Positions 9,807 through 18,704 of a stretch of DNA of 64,000 nucleotides are shown in pieces. The stretch comes from Clostridium puniceum (GTDB lineage: Bacteria; Bacillota; Clostridia; Clostridiales; Clostridiaceae). The stretch covers positions 45,022-109,021 of the forward strand of contig NZ_LZZM01000022.1 of assembly GCF_002006345.1 (NCBI RefSeq), given 5' to 3'. A program made the translations under genes and the position numbers. The stretch's first letter is position 1. Each line of letters opens with the position of its first letter. Under the pieces are notes generated by a model, which was given only the letters and a program-made list of their open reading frames with translations, did not search any database and had not been told where the DNA came from.

Positions 9807-10266
9807 GGTTAAATATTTCTCCCTCCTAAATTTTTAGAAAAATAATAACGCTCAACTTCATCTTATCACTATAATAAAATTTCCTTTACTTCTTATAATA
9901 ATATTCAATAAAAGCTACATTACAATTTAATTCTATTCAAATACCAATTTAATATAAATAGACTTTCTTTTTATTTCCTTCACTTTTTGTTAATGTTAAA
10001 GTAAACATTTTCATAAAACCTTTAATTCTTTTAATAACATACACTTTCTTATGATTTCCTGTATTTTTTTATAAAGCATTATCAATTACATATAGTAAAT
10101 ATATAAGTATTAATTAATTTGCTATATTAAACTGCTTTAAAGTAACTAAATATATGTAATTTATTTATTGGAATTTATATTGCAAAAAGTAATTCTCATT
10201 AAATTAGTTAAGGTGTTTTAATTTTGTTTAACAATCAAAATTATAATATATAATAAAATAATATTT
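9807..10266 (-). promoter_or_regulatory. 460-bp promoter region with second candidate YesN box (9953-9988)
   Basis: On the minus strand 9988-9953 reads AAAAAGTGAAGGAAATAAA, then GAAAGTCTATTTATATT. It is a near copy of 795-758 upstream of the binding-protein gene. A second shared motif, ACATA.ACTTT, lies further upstream in both regions (about 827-840 and 10038-10050). A -10-like TAGAAT follows downstream of the box. The rest is AT-rich with no gene visible. Confidence 0.5.
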
Positions 10267-10905
10267 TTAAAATCCTAACTCCTCAGCAACCATAATAATA
10301 GTTATTCTTCCTGGTTCTTTACGTCCATTTTCTATTATTCCTGTGTAATTGCATACTGAAGCTTCTATTTCACATTCCATACACCTTCCAGTTTTAACAC
10401 ACGGAGTTTCATGTCTAACTCTTGTGGCATTCATTGGTGCAATTTTTTTTATTCTTTTAAAAGCTTCATCTAAATCATCAACTATCTTATTAGCTCCTGC
10501 TACTATAATTACTTTTTTAGGACCAATAATCATGGATGCAACTCTATTTCCTGATGCATCTGTATTAACTAGCTGTCCTTTCCTAGTTATCGCATTAGTA
10601 CTTGAGATAAAGTAATCAGAGAGCAATGATTGCCTATAAATTTCATAAATCTCTTCATATGGTTTAGGCTGAAATCTATCAAAAAATTTATACTTTTCAC
10701 TTCTAAATTCTTCTGTCATGTTCATAGCTCCAAGAGTTTCTGATCCACCTACAGATATGCTCGCTCCCTCTGGTATTAAACTTAAAATTTTCTTTTTGGC
10801 TTCTTCCTTATCTTCAGCATAATAACTTACATAACCCTTTTCACTTAATACTTCTACCATTTCTTTAGCTATTAATTGATATTTCATTTTTTTATATTTA
10901 TTCAT
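10267..10905 (-). CDS. LUD-domain protein (lactate-utilisation LutC/YkgG-like)
   Basis: 212 aa, essentially one LUD domain. Visible landmarks are ASISVGGSETLGAMNMTEEF (about 52-71), DYFISSTNAITRKGQLVNTD (about 97-116), and a C-terminal Cys group CVKTGRCMECE...VCNYTG that could bind an Fe-S cluster. Stand-alone LUD proteins of this length are common in clostridia. Their role is not established beyond similarity to subunits of the LutABC lactate oxidase. It lies downstream of KDPG aldolase on the same strand, with a 346-bp gap that makes cotranscription uncertain. A role in handling keto-acid products is only a guess. Confidence 0.8.
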   Translation of the reverse strand: MNKYKKMKYQLIAKEMVEVLSEKGYVSYYAEDKEEAKKKILSLIPEGASISVGGSETLGAMNMTEEFRSEKYKFFDRFQPKPYEEIYEIYRQSLLSDYFISSTNAITRKGQLVNTDASGNRVASMIIGPKKVIIVAGANKIVDDLDEAFKRIKKIAPMNATRVRHETPCVKTGRCMECEIEASVCNYTGIIENGRKEPGRITIIMVAEELGF

Positions 10906-11251
10906 ATTATTAACACTCCCATATTATATACTTTAAATTTAAATGTTCATAGCTACATATTTATTTACGTCCATATTTATATATATTTTTAATGTGCATA
11001 GTTACCATTCATTAAAATAACAAAAAACTAAATTTATTAATTTCTTAAATCAAGTATATTTTAATAAGAATTATTATTTAAAATATCTACTTTAACTTAT
11101 TCATTAATTTCCTTTAGTTTTTAATATAGCAAATAATTAGAACTTATATATTTTATATTTTTAAAATTCTTGGTTGTGGTTAATAAGTTCTATATTATGT
11201 TTTGCACTCTTTTATATGTGTTTAAGTTCTTAATTGCGCTTCGCGCTTTTT
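10906..11251. other. 346-bp intergenic region
   Basis: AT-rich spacer between the LUD and kdgA genes. Next to kdgA is a short GC hairpin, GCGC-TTC-GCGC followed by TTTTTTT on the plus strand (about 11235-11251). A related degenerate stretch (TTAATAAGTT, TTTATATGTG) recurs at about 11990-12040 after kdgK. No coding frame is visible. It presumably includes the promoter of the LUD gene. Confidence 0.5.
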
Positions 11252-11875
11252 TTAGAAGTGTACATTTTTAATAACTTCACTGCAATATTCTTTTACACCT
11301 ACAGTTCCATTACTTTTATACACTTTATTTAAATCGCTGCCGATACCGCTGCAATCAGCTCCATTTTGTATCCATTCACCTATATTATCTTTATTTACTC
11401 CACCTGTAGGCATTATATTAATATCTGGGAATATAGATTTTGCAGCTCCTATAAATCCTTTTCCAACAACGTTTCCTGGGAATACTTTTATAAACCTTAC
11501 CCCCATCTTATATACTTTATTTAATTCTGACATTGTCATAAGTCCTGGAATTATTAATGCTTTTCTTTGATTTGCATAACTTATTATTTCTTCATCAATG
11601 CATGGTGAAACAATAAAGTCAGCATTATTTTCAATACATTCATCTACAGCATCTCTGGTTAAAACAGTTCCAGCTCCAACACACGCATCTTTATATTCAT
11701 TCTTTAATTCCTTTATTAACTTTGGTGCATTTGGAACACTCATAGTTACTTCTATAATATTCATTCCACCTTCAATAGCTGCTATACTGATTTCTCTTGC
11801 GTCTTCATAGGTTTTAGTTCTAATAACAGCTACTGCTTTTTCTTTTTTTAAAATATCATAAACTTTTTTAAACAT
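11252..11875 (-). CDS. kdgA: 2-keto-3-deoxy-6-phosphogluconate aldolase (KDPG/KHG aldolase)
   Basis: 207 aa, the normal length for the class I KDPG aldolase family. Key features are the catalytic Glu in GGMNIIEVTMSVP, the VGAGTVLTRD strand, VSPCIDEEII, and the Schiff-base Lys in VRFIKVFPGNVVG. The C-terminal phosphate site is IMPTGGVNKDN and SGIGSDL. It splits 2-keto-3-deoxy-6-phosphogluconate into pyruvate and glyceraldehyde-3-phosphate, the last step of unsaturated-uronate breakdown. It lies 205 bp downstream of kdgK on the same strand. Confidence 0.95.
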   Translation of the reverse strand: MFKKVYDILKKEKAVAVIRTKTYEDAREISIAAIEGGMNIIEVTMSVPNAPKLIKELKNEYKDACVGAGTVLTRDAVDECIENNADFIVSPCIDEEIISYANQRKALIIPGLMTMSELNKVYKMGVRFIKVFPGNVVGKGFIGAAKSIFPDINIMPTGGVNKDNIGEWIQNGADCSGIGSDLNKVYKSNGTVGVKEYCSEVIKNVHF

Positions 11876-12080
11876 TTTTAAACCTCATTTATTATATATA
11901 TTTTTTTAATAACTTAATTTTCATCCAGCCTCCTATTTTATCACAAATGAATAAATAATTTGGATTTTGAATGTTCAAAAGTTTTTAGTTGTGCTTAATA
12001 AGTTTCTTATAACGCTTCTCACTTTTTATATGTGAAAATATTTTACTTTCACTTCATGCTTTTTATATATATGTGCAATT

Positions 12081-13028
12081 TTAACGCTCTACTTTTTTAG
12101 CTTGTCCTAAATGTACCAAAACATCATCATAATAAGGTAATCCTTCATTATCACCTTCAACACCAACTACTAATGAACCAACTGCATTTGCAAATCTAAC
12201 GCATTCTTCTAAACTTTTACCTTTAACCAATTCAGTTAAAAAGCCTGCAGCAAATCCATCTCCAGCACCTACTGTATCTACTAAAGCTTTTGGTTTTATA
12301 GCCTCTACTTCATAAACATTTTTACCATCTGAACCTAAAGCTCCTTTAGCGCCTTTTTTAACAACAACTTTTTCTATTCCATAGCCATGGAAGGTTTCTA
12401 TTGCAGCTTCTATAGTTGTTTCTCCCAGTAAAATTTCTATTTCTTCATCACCGATTAAAATAACATTAACATCTGGTAATATTTTTTCTATATATGATTT
12501 TGCTTCTTCTTTAGTCCACATTTTTAATCTTATATTTGGATCAAAAGATACGGTTAAATTATGTTTTTTCGCTAATTTTACTGCTTCTAGTATAATATCT
12601 TGATTGTTTTTAGTTATTGATGGAAATACTCCTGTAATATGAAGTATTTTTGCCTCTTTAAAATAATCTTCATTTAAATCTTTACACTTCATTGTACTTG
12701 TTGGAGATTTTTCTCTATAATAAAATGATCTACTAGATCCATCAGCTAAAACTTCTCTGAAATATACTGAAGTTGGGTATCCATCTACAAATTTAACTTC
12801 TGAAGTATCAATACCTTCTCCTCTAACTGTTTTTAAAATATACTTTCCAAAATCATCATTACCAAGTCTACTTATCCATCCAGCTTTCAACCCTAATCTT
12901 GAACAACCTATTGCAACATTTAATTCTGCTCCACCAATTTTTCTTTCAAAAGTATCTGAAAAAATAATTGGTCCTTTTTTTACTGGACACATTGCAATCA
13001 TTGCATCTCCTATAGTAATTACGTCCAT
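12081..13028 (-). CDS. kdgK: 2-keto-3-deoxygluconate kinase (PfkB family)
   Basis: About 315 aa from the ATG at 13028 (MDVITIGDAM). An upstream ATG at 13049 adds seven residues but lies at the edge of the structured element described next, so the inner start fits the family better. PfkB signatures are RKIGGAELNVAIGCSRLG near the N-terminus and DTVGAGDGFAAGFL (about 260) with the catalytic Asp. It phosphorylates 2-keto-3-deoxygluconate made by KduD. It is followed by kdgA. The inserted element upstream may have changed its native leader. Confidence 0.93.
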   Translation of the reverse strand: MDVITIGDAMIAMCPVKKGPIIFSDTFERKIGGAELNVAIGCSRLGLKAGWISRLGNDDFGKYILKTVRGEGIDTSEVKFVDGYPTSVYFREVLADGSSRSFYYREKSPTSTMKCKDLNEDYFKEAKILHITGVFPSITKNNQDIILEAVKLAKKHNLTVSFDPNIRLKMWTKEEAKSYIEKILPDVNVILIGDEEIEILLGETTIEAAIETFHGYGIEKVVVKKGAKGALGSDGKNVYEVEAIKPKALVDTVGAGDGFAAGFLTELVKGKSLEECVRFANAVGSLVVGVEGDNEGLPYYDDVLVHLGQAKKVER

Positions 13029-13054
13029 GAATAAAACACCACTTTCCATTTTTT

Positions 13055-13170
13055 CTTTATCCGATAGCTAGCATCCGTAATCCTCCACTTCTTTAAATGG
13101 GAGATGACGGCTGCACGCTCCTGGATAAGTTCAACTAAAATTCAGATGGAGTTTACTCATCTGAATCAAG
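13055..13170 (-). mobile_element. Structured remnant resembling an IS200/IS605-family right end (omega-RNA-like)
   Basis: On the minus strand the segment contains a 9-bp hairpin ATTCAGATG/CATCTGAAT (13140-13166). It then has a GC-richer stretch with ATCCAGGAGCGTGCAGCC and a second hairpin, CTCCCATTT/AAGTGGAG, ending in GATTACGGATGCTAGC. From memory this resembles the structured 3' end that follows tnpB genes in clostridial IS605-group elements. No transposase frame is present here, so it would be a solo end. It abuts the kdgK start and would form that gene's 5' leader. The base composition is clearly unlike the surroundings. Confidence 0.45.
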
Positions 13171-13184
13171 TTTCACTTTATTTT

Positions 13185-13238
13185 TAGCCTTATCAAGTAT
13201 ATAGAGATAGAACTTAAAATTTATACTTGATAAGGCTA
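13185..13238. terminator. 17-bp inverted repeat between dhuI and kdgK (candidate terminator or attenuator)
   Basis: TAGCCTTATCAAGTATA (13185-13201) is the exact reverse complement of 13222-13238, with a 20-base loop. On the minus strand the tail AAAAATAAAG is not U-rich. It may be a processed stem or a transposition-linked palindrome rather than a classical terminator. Confidence 0.5.
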
Positions 13239-13342
13239 TAATTAAATTTTTCAATTATGGTTAATTTCGAAATTAATATATATAATTAAGGAATACTATC
13301 ATCGTATATAGTTAATAAAATTATATACTAACTATAATTTCA

Positions 13343-13981
13343 TTATTCTACTATACTTTTAATGTAAGCTTCTATTTCTTTGCACTTACAATTATTAAAG
13401 AAATATTCTTTGAATTTTTCTCCGCTTACAGCTCCCTTTAATAACTCTTGGTCTATTTCTTTTAAAATTGTTACCATATCTTTATGAGTTACTTTTTTAA
13501 CTTCATCTAGTATTTTCTTGTTTCTTTGTTCTGGAATAACTCTGTCTTTTGGATATCCTTGTCCACTTTCACCTTGGAATAACTTTTCAAAAATGTATTC
13601 TAGATTTAATTCAGCTCCCCATCCAAAGCCTTTTGCAAAAGGTAATGCAATTGCATTTCCATCATTAATTTGTGCAAACATATAAGCATCTGAAGGATCT
13701 ACTATATGACCGCATAATACTCCCGGGAATGAGTTAGCTGCAAGCATTGCACCTTCTCCAGTTCCACATCCAGTTATTACATAATCTGCTGCTCCTGAAT
13801 TTAAAAGGATAGCAGCTAATATACCATTTTGAACATACGTTAATTGTGCTTCACCTTCTACGCCATACATTCCATAGTTAAATACTTCATGACCTTTTGG
13901 TTCTACTACTTTTTTTAATGATTCATATATCATTGGGTTTTTTGCAGCTTGACTGTTTTCATTTATTAAAGCAATTTTCAT
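13343..13981 (-). CDS. dhuI: DhuI-type isomerase, RpiB/LacAB family (4-deoxy-L-threo-5-hexosulose-uronate ketol-isomerase)
   Basis: 212 aa. The RpiB/LacAB fold is shown by MKIALINENSQAAKN at the N-terminus, YVITGCGTGEGAMLAANSFPG (about 88-108) and the C-terminal FGWGAELNLEYIFEKLF. Family knowledge: in streptococci an RpiB-type protein next to the KduD-like dehydrogenase was shown to isomerise the unsaturated-uronate product, replacing the unrelated KduI. Position 37 bp downstream of kduD, and no kduI in the window, strongly support that role here. An ordinary pentose-phosphate isomerase is the alternative, but those are usually about 150 aa. Confidence 0.88.
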   Translation of the reverse strand: MKIALINENSQAAKNPMIYESLKKVVEPKGHEVFNYGMYGVEGEAQLTYVQNGILAAILLNSGAADYVITGCGTGEGAMLAANSFPGVLCGHIVDPSDAYMFAQINDGNAIALPFAKGFGWGAELNLEYIFEKLFQGESGQGYPKDRVIPEQRNKKILDEVKKVTHKDMVTILKEIDQELLKGAVSGEKFKEYFFNNCKCKEIEAYIKSIVE

Positions 13982-14018
13982 TTACTTTTCCTCCTAATTA
14001 TCATGTTATTTTCTACCA

Positions 14019-14819
14019 TTATTTAGGTTGTTTTCCAATGTAAGCTAAGATTCCACCATCTACATATAAAATATGACCATTTACAAAATCTGATGCATCA
14101 GATGCTAAAAATACAGCTGGTCCTGCTAAATCTTCTGGTGTTCCCCAACGTGCAGCTGGAGTTTTGGCTACAATAAATTGATCAAAAGGATGTTTTGACC
14201 CATCTGCTTGTGCTTCTCTAAGTGGTGCAGTTTGTGGTGTTGCTATATATCCAGGTCCAATTCCGTTACATTGAATATTGTATTCACCATATTCAGATGC
14301 TATATTTTTAGTTAACATCTTAAGTCCACCTTTAGCAGCTGCATAAGCTGAAACAGTTTCTCTGCCTAATTCGCTCATCATAGAACATATGTTGATTATT
14401 TTTCCATGTCCTTTTTTAATCATTCCAGGTATTACTGCCTTAGATACTATAAATGGAGCGTTTAAATCTACGTCTATAACTTGTCTGAATTCCGCTGCTT
14501 TCATTTCAAGCATTGGAATTCTTTTAATTATTCCTGCATTATTTACTAAAATGTCAATTACGCCAACTTCTTTTTCTATCTTTGCAACTAATTCATTTAC
14601 AGCTTCTTCATCTGTAACGTCACATACATAACCATTAGCCTTTATTCCTAATTCTTCATACGCTTTTAAACCTTTATCGACTAATTCTTGGTTAATATCA
14701 TTGAATACTATTGTTGCTCCAGCTTGTGCATAAGATTTTGCAAGTTCAAATCCAATACCATATGCAGCTCCTGTTATTAATGCTATTTTGCCTTCTAGTG
14801 AAAATTTCTTTATATCCAT
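14019..14819 (-). CDS. kduD: 2-dehydro-3-deoxy-D-gluconate 5-dehydrogenase (KduD/DhuD), SDR family
   Basis: 266 aa short-chain dehydrogenase. The NAD(P)-binding motif is TGAAYGIGFE near residue 17, followed by LVNNAGIIKR and the catalytic Tyr-Lys in SAYAAAKGG (about 159-167). It interconverts 3-deoxy-D-glycero-2,5-hexodiulosonate and 2-keto-3-deoxygluconate. It is first in the operon kduD-dhuI, with kdgK-kdgA downstream. The AraC regulator gene is divergent, 160 bp away, and probably controls this operon. A strong ribosome site (GAGGAGG) precedes the ATG. Confidence 0.93.
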   Translation of the reverse strand: MDIKKFSLEGKIALITGAAYGIGFELAKSYAQAGATIVFNDINQELVDKGLKAYEELGIKANGYVCDVTDEEAVNELVAKIEKEVGVIDILVNNAGIIKRIPMLEMKAAEFRQVIDVDLNAPFIVSKAVIPGMIKKGHGKIINICSMMSELGRETVSAYAAAKGGLKMLTKNIASEYGEYNIQCNGIGPGYIATPQTAPLREAQADGSKHPFDQFIVAKTPAARWGTPEDLAGPAVFLASDASDFVNGHILYVDGGILAYIGKQPK

Positions 14820-14978
14820 TAACTATTCCTCCTCGAAAATTAATACTACTTATTTAATAATTTAATTATACTATGATAATTTAACTGTTTCTTGTTATAT
14901 TTTCATCAAAATATTGCAAATCTTGAAGTACTAAGTATAATAAAAATAAATAGACTATTATTTAGTGAGGTGATTTTA

Positions 14979-15833
14979 ATGAAAGAATTTACATCCTGCA
15001 AACAATCTATTAATAATTGTATAGAAAATAAATATTTCTCAATTGCACATTTACATAGTGAAGAAGAAACTATGTCTATTCACATTCATGATTGCTATGA
15101 AGTTTACTATTCTATTTCTGGTGGAAAACAATTTTTAATAGATAATAAACTATACGATATTAATCCTGGAGACTTATTTGTTATAAATCAATTTGAAAGC
15201 CACTATGTTTCTCAAATAAGCAAAATGGTGCATGAAAGAATAGTAATTTCTATTCATCCTGACTTCTTAAGATCTATTTCTACAGACAAAACAGATTTAA
15301 GTTATTGTTTCAGCCATCGTGACGAAACTTTTAGCCATAAAATTCAATTAGATAAGGAACAACAAAACAGATTCATATATTTTATAAATAAGATTATAAG
15401 TGCAGAAGGTTTTGGTTCTGATAGAATTGAGTATTCAAGTTTTATAGAACTTATGACTTATTTCACTAAATTATTTGTTGATAATGAAGATACTTTGTTA
15501 TCATATTATAAATATAATAATCAAATTCAAGAAATAATTGGTTATATTAATGACACTGTTCTTGAAAATATTACCATTAAACATTTAGCAGAACACTTCT
15601 TTCTAAGTGAATCTTATATTTGTAGAATTTTTAAATTGGCTACTGGAACAACTATAAATAAATATATTACTGCAAGAAGAATATCTATTGCAAAATCTCT
15701 TCTCTCAAATGGTTCAAATATTAATGATGTATATATTGAATGTGGTTTTAATGATTATAGCAACTTTTTGAAGTCTTTTAAAAAAGCTGTTGGAGTTTCT
15801 CCTAAGAAGTATTCTACTTTTAGTATGAATTAG
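14979..15833 (+). CDS. AraC-family transcriptional regulator (cupin + HTH)
   Basis: 284 aa from the ATG at 14979, chosen because GTGAGGTG lies just upstream. A longer frame from 14892 lacks a site. The N-terminal cupin-like sensor domain contains HIHDCYEVYYSISGGKQF and INPGDLFVINQFESHYV. The C-terminal AraC HTH has FFLSESYICRIFKLATGTTI and CGFNDYSNFLKSFKKAVGVSPKKY. Divergent from kduD, it is the likely local regulator of the uronate genes. The effector is probably a pathway intermediate such as KDG (inference). Confidence 0.9.
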   Translation: MKEFTSCKQSINNCIENKYFSIAHLHSEEETMSIHIHDCYEVYYSISGGKQFLIDNKLYDINPGDLFVINQFESHYVSQISKMVHERIVISIHPDFLRSISTDKTDLSYCFSHRDETFSHKIQLDKEQQNRFIYFINKIISAEGFGSDRIEYSSFIELMTYFTKLFVDNEDTLLSYYKYNNQIQEIIGYINDTVLENITIKHLAEHFFLSESYICRIFKLATGTTINKYITARRISIAKSLLSNGSNINDVYIECGFNDYSNFLKSFKKAVGVSPKKYSTFSMN

Positions 15834-15980
15834 TTGTTTTAATAAAATTATCTTAATATTAAATTAAACTCAAAATATTAAAAAGATAATTTTCCTTAAA
15901 ATTCAGATAGTTTTATATTTTGTAAGCATGAGCATCACAAAATAAAGTCCATAATAAAAAATGCATTTATCAACATTATT

Positions 15981-16020
15981 AAGTAAATTTATTATTATTA
16001 ATAAATTTACTTTTCTTTTT
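15981..16020 (+). terminator. Rho-independent terminator
   Basis: Perfect 14-bp stem AAGTAAATTTATTA (15981-15994)/TAATAAATTTACTT (15999-16012) with a TTAT loop, followed by TTCTTTTTT. It probably ends the araC-type transcript and faces the chemoreceptor relic. Confidence 0.8.
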
Positions 16021-16032
16021 TATCAATTAAAT

Positions 16033-16427
16033 TTACAACATATCTATTGATTTCCTAATATCTTTCATATTCACTTCCTGCTCTGAAATGCCTGAGGCTA
16101 TTTCTCTAGATAAACTCTCGTGTTGTTCAAAAACATTAATAACATTCGACTATCAGCCAGTTTATCAGTGTCTATTACTTTAATATGCACATTGGTAATA
16201 TCAATTGCTAAGTTTTCCATATTTGACTTGAACTCAGATAATATACTTTCAGTATTCTGTAATTCCTTATTTTGTAATTCTGTAGAAGATATTAGTAAAG
16301 TTGCAATAGTATTGATATCTTTCAACTCTTTAAAATCATTGCTTAAATCTTCATTAACAATAATATCCTCAATATTATCCCTAGAAAAATCTGTTACTTC
16401 TGTAGTATTTCTCTTAAAAATTTTCAT
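16033..16427 (-). pseudogene. Decayed soluble methyl-accepting chemotaxis protein, internal deletion and frameshift
   Basis: A 109-codon frame begins MKIFKRNTTEVTDFS and shows the helical pattern of a cytoplasmic MCP (ELKDINTIATLLISSTELQN, ILSEFKSNMENLAIDI). It stops early at 16098. In another minus frame the sequence continues as NVFEQHESLSREIASGISEQ and ends at 16033, which reads as an MCP C-terminus. The whole conserved signalling hairpin (about 150 residues) is missing. The simplest reading is one gene with a large internal deletion and a frame change. It lies just downstream of PTS operon 1. Confidence 0.7.
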
Positions 16428-16509
16428 TATTTATTCCTCCTAGTTTAACAAAAAGTTATTATTACAATTAAAAATACACCTAACTTTTATCATCTTATCT
16501 TAAAATGCC

Positions 16510-17337
16510 CTATCCACACACGCCTAACAATGTCAAAACAAGTCCTAAAATAATAATTCCGAATAGTATATACATAGGTTTAACCCTTTTACTCAAAAGT
16601 ATAAAACATACTAATACTGCGCTTAATGGAAGTACGCCTATCATTATAGAATCTAATACTTTTTGAAGCTCAAAATCTGTCCCTCCAATGGTAGCCTCAA
16701 AAGTAGTTGAAAATTTAACCATTTGATATGACATAGATCCAATCATCATTAACCCCATAATTGATGCTGCTTTCGTTATTGATTGAATTAATCCTGATTC
16801 AGTTGCTTCTCTTATATACTTTGATCCTAATTTATATCCTAATACTCCTCCATAATAACGAATAAAGAAGCCTGGTATATTATAAACCAATAAAAACAAT
16901 ATAGGACCTAGTATATTTCCAGCTTGAGCTAATCCTAATCCAATTCCAGTAGCTATAATCCTCAAGGTTCCTGAAAAAAATGAATCACCAAGTCCTGCAA
17001 AAGGCCCCATAAGACCTACTTTTACTGCATTAATAGAATCTGTATCAAATTCACCATTGCTATTTGCATTTTCTTCTTCCATTGATAAGGTAAGTCCCAT
17101 AATAAATGTAACCATTTGAGGAGTTGTATTGAAAAACATAGAATTTCTCTTTAATGCTTCATAATATTCTTCTTCATTTTTATAAATTTTCTTTAATAAT
17201 GGTTTAATTGTCCATGCATAGCCCATACCTTGCATTCGTATATAATTTATTCCTGTCATTAAAAAATTTTGACGCCAAAACAATGTTCTCATCATTTTTT
17301 TTTCATATCGAGATAATTTAAACTCACTCTTACTCAT
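16510..17337 (-). CDS. PTS mannose-family IID component (operon 1)
   Basis: 275 aa, normal for EIID. It starts MSKSEFKLSRYEKKMMRTLFWRQNF. Features are MQGMGYAWTIKPLLKKIY, the domain FNTTPQMVTFIMGLTLSMEEE and VKVGLMGPFAGLGDSFFSGTLR, with C-terminal transmembrane segments. Its ATG lies inside the last codons of IIC (ATGAGTAA overlap), which implies coupled translation. Together with IIC it forms the membrane channel that imports the sugar. Specificity cannot be read directly. The neighbouring lyase, GH88 and Dhu/Kdg genes point to unsaturated uronate oligosaccharides. Confidence 0.93.
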   Translation of the reverse strand: MSKSEFKLSRYEKKMMRTLFWRQNFLMTGINYIRMQGMGYAWTIKPLLKKIYKNEEEYYEALKRNSMFFNTTPQMVTFIMGLTLSMEEENANSNGEFDTDSINAVKVGLMGPFAGLGDSFFSGTLRIIATGIGLGLAQAGNILGPILFLLVYNIPGFFIRYYGGVLGYKLGSKYIREATESGLIQSITKAASIMGLMMIGSMSYQMVKFSTTFEATIGGTDFELQKVLDSIMIGVLPLSAVLVCFILLSKRVKPMYILFGIIILGLVLTLLGVCG

Positions 17338-18127
17338 TAAAAAAGTCCTCCATTTCTGATGTTTGACTTATTTTTGAATTATCATTGACTGCAATTTTTT
17401 TCTTATCAGTATAATCAGATATGCATATATAAACTGATATACATGCTGCAAAAATTGCTACTCCCATATTTGATAAATTCAAGTAAGCTGCCATAGCAAA
17501 TCCTGCAAAGAAAAATAATGCTATATTCTTTTGCCATAACATTTTTAATAGCAGTCCAAATCCCAAAGCTGGCAAAATTCCTGCTGCTGTTGTTAATCCA
17601 TTCATAACCACAGGAGGAATTGCATTTACTATAGTTTCAATTGTATTTGTCCCGGCTACGATGCCTATAAACACAACTATTGCAAAAGCTGAGGGAAAAA
17701 TTAATAACTGAGATAAAAACAATCTATTGAAATTTTTTTCATCTTTATTATCTAAGTGTCTATCCAGCTTCTCAACTAAAGCAGTAAAGAATAATTTCAA
17801 AATATTATAAAAAAATGCTCCTAATATGCTTATTGGAACAGCTAATGCAATTGCAACCTGAACATTTTGCTTTAGTAATATAGCATATGCTGTTGCTAAA
17901 ACTCCCCCTATTGCAATTTCTTGTGGAACTGAGCCTCCAATTGTAATTGCACCTAGAAAAACTAATTCTATAGCTGCACCTAAGGTTATTCCTTCTGCTG
18001 GATGACCTAAAACTATACCCACTAAAGTACCTGTTACCATTGGTCGGTTAAGTTGTAGACAAAATACCCAATCAAAAAATTTTACTATAAAGATAACTAA
18101 TGCAACTAATAAACCTTCAACAACCAT
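17330..18127 (-). CDS. PTS mannose-family IIC component (operon 1)
   Basis: 265 aa integral membrane protein with many hydrophobic segments. Family landmarks are FDWVFCLQLNRPMVTGTLVG, LGHPAEGITLGAAIELVFLG and GSVPQEIAIGGVLATAYAI. The C-terminus ends EMEDFFNE, and a nearly identical ending (ESEDFFNE) occurs in the second PTS IIC at 48788. AGGAGG precedes the ATG. It is cotranscribed between IIB and IID. Confidence 0.93.
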   Translation of the reverse strand: MVVEGLLVALVIFIVKFFDWVFCLQLNRPMVTGTLVGIVLGHPAEGITLGAAIELVFLGAITIGGSVPQEIAIGGVLATAYAILLKQNVQVAIALAVPISILGAFFYNILKLFFTALVEKLDRHLDNKDEKNFNRLFLSQLLIFPSAFAIVVFIGIVAGTNTIETIVNAIPPVVMNGLTTAAGILPALGFGLLLKMLWQKNIALFFFAGFAMAAYLNLSNMGVAIFAACISVYICISDYTDKKKIAVNDNSKISQTSEMEDFFNE

Positions 18128-18139
18128 TTACATTACCTC

Positions 18140-18631
18140 CTAGTTTTTCTCTAATAGTATTTCTAATAATTTCATCTGACCTGTTGGTACAATCTGATAC
18201 TCTACTCTCTTTCCATATTTAAAAATTTTATTAAATTCCTCTATATCCTCTTCTGTTAAATAAATCGTATCTGTTACTTTTTTCTTTGCTGATAAATCGC
18301 TTGATAAAAGTCCATAATTAGAGATATTTACAAAAGGAATATCTTCAACTTTTTCTATTAATCTTCTTGCATCTTCTGGATTATTTACTACAATTAGAAT
18401 TTTTAAATTCTTTGCCCTTGGATCATTTAATACATTTACAGCTTCATCTATAGATAAAATACTACACTTTGTAGTATCTGGTACTGCCATTTTTAGAGAC
18501 ATTTTTTGAATATCATTTTTAACTACACTGTTATTGGCAACTATTATACGATTTACTCCTAAATATTTTGCCCAAACAAATGCTACTTGTCCATGAAGTA
18601 ATCTATCATCAATTCTTATCATTGAAATCAT
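18140..18631 (-). CDS. PTS mannose-family IIB component (operon 1)
   Basis: 163 aa soluble domain. The phosphorylated His is in RIDDRLLHGQVAFVWAK near residue 15. It continues with NRIIVANNSVVKNDIQK and MKLLEILLEKN. It takes phosphate from IIA and passes it to the sugar at IIC/IID. AAGGAGG precedes the ATG. It sits between IIA and IIC with short gaps. Confidence 0.93.
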   Translation of the reverse strand: MISMIRIDDRLLHGQVAFVWAKYLGVNRIIVANNSVVKNDIQKMSLKMAVPDTTKCSILSIDEAVNVLNDPRAKNLKILIVVNNPEDARRLIEKVEDIPFVNISNYGLLSSDLSAKKKVTDTIYLTEEDIEEFNKIFKYGKRVEYQIVPTGQMKLLEILLEKN

Positions 18632-18704
18632 TGGTTATTCCTCCTTAAGTAAATTTGTTACAAATATATTATTTACCTTTTGTATGCAGACATATTTATT
18701 TTTA

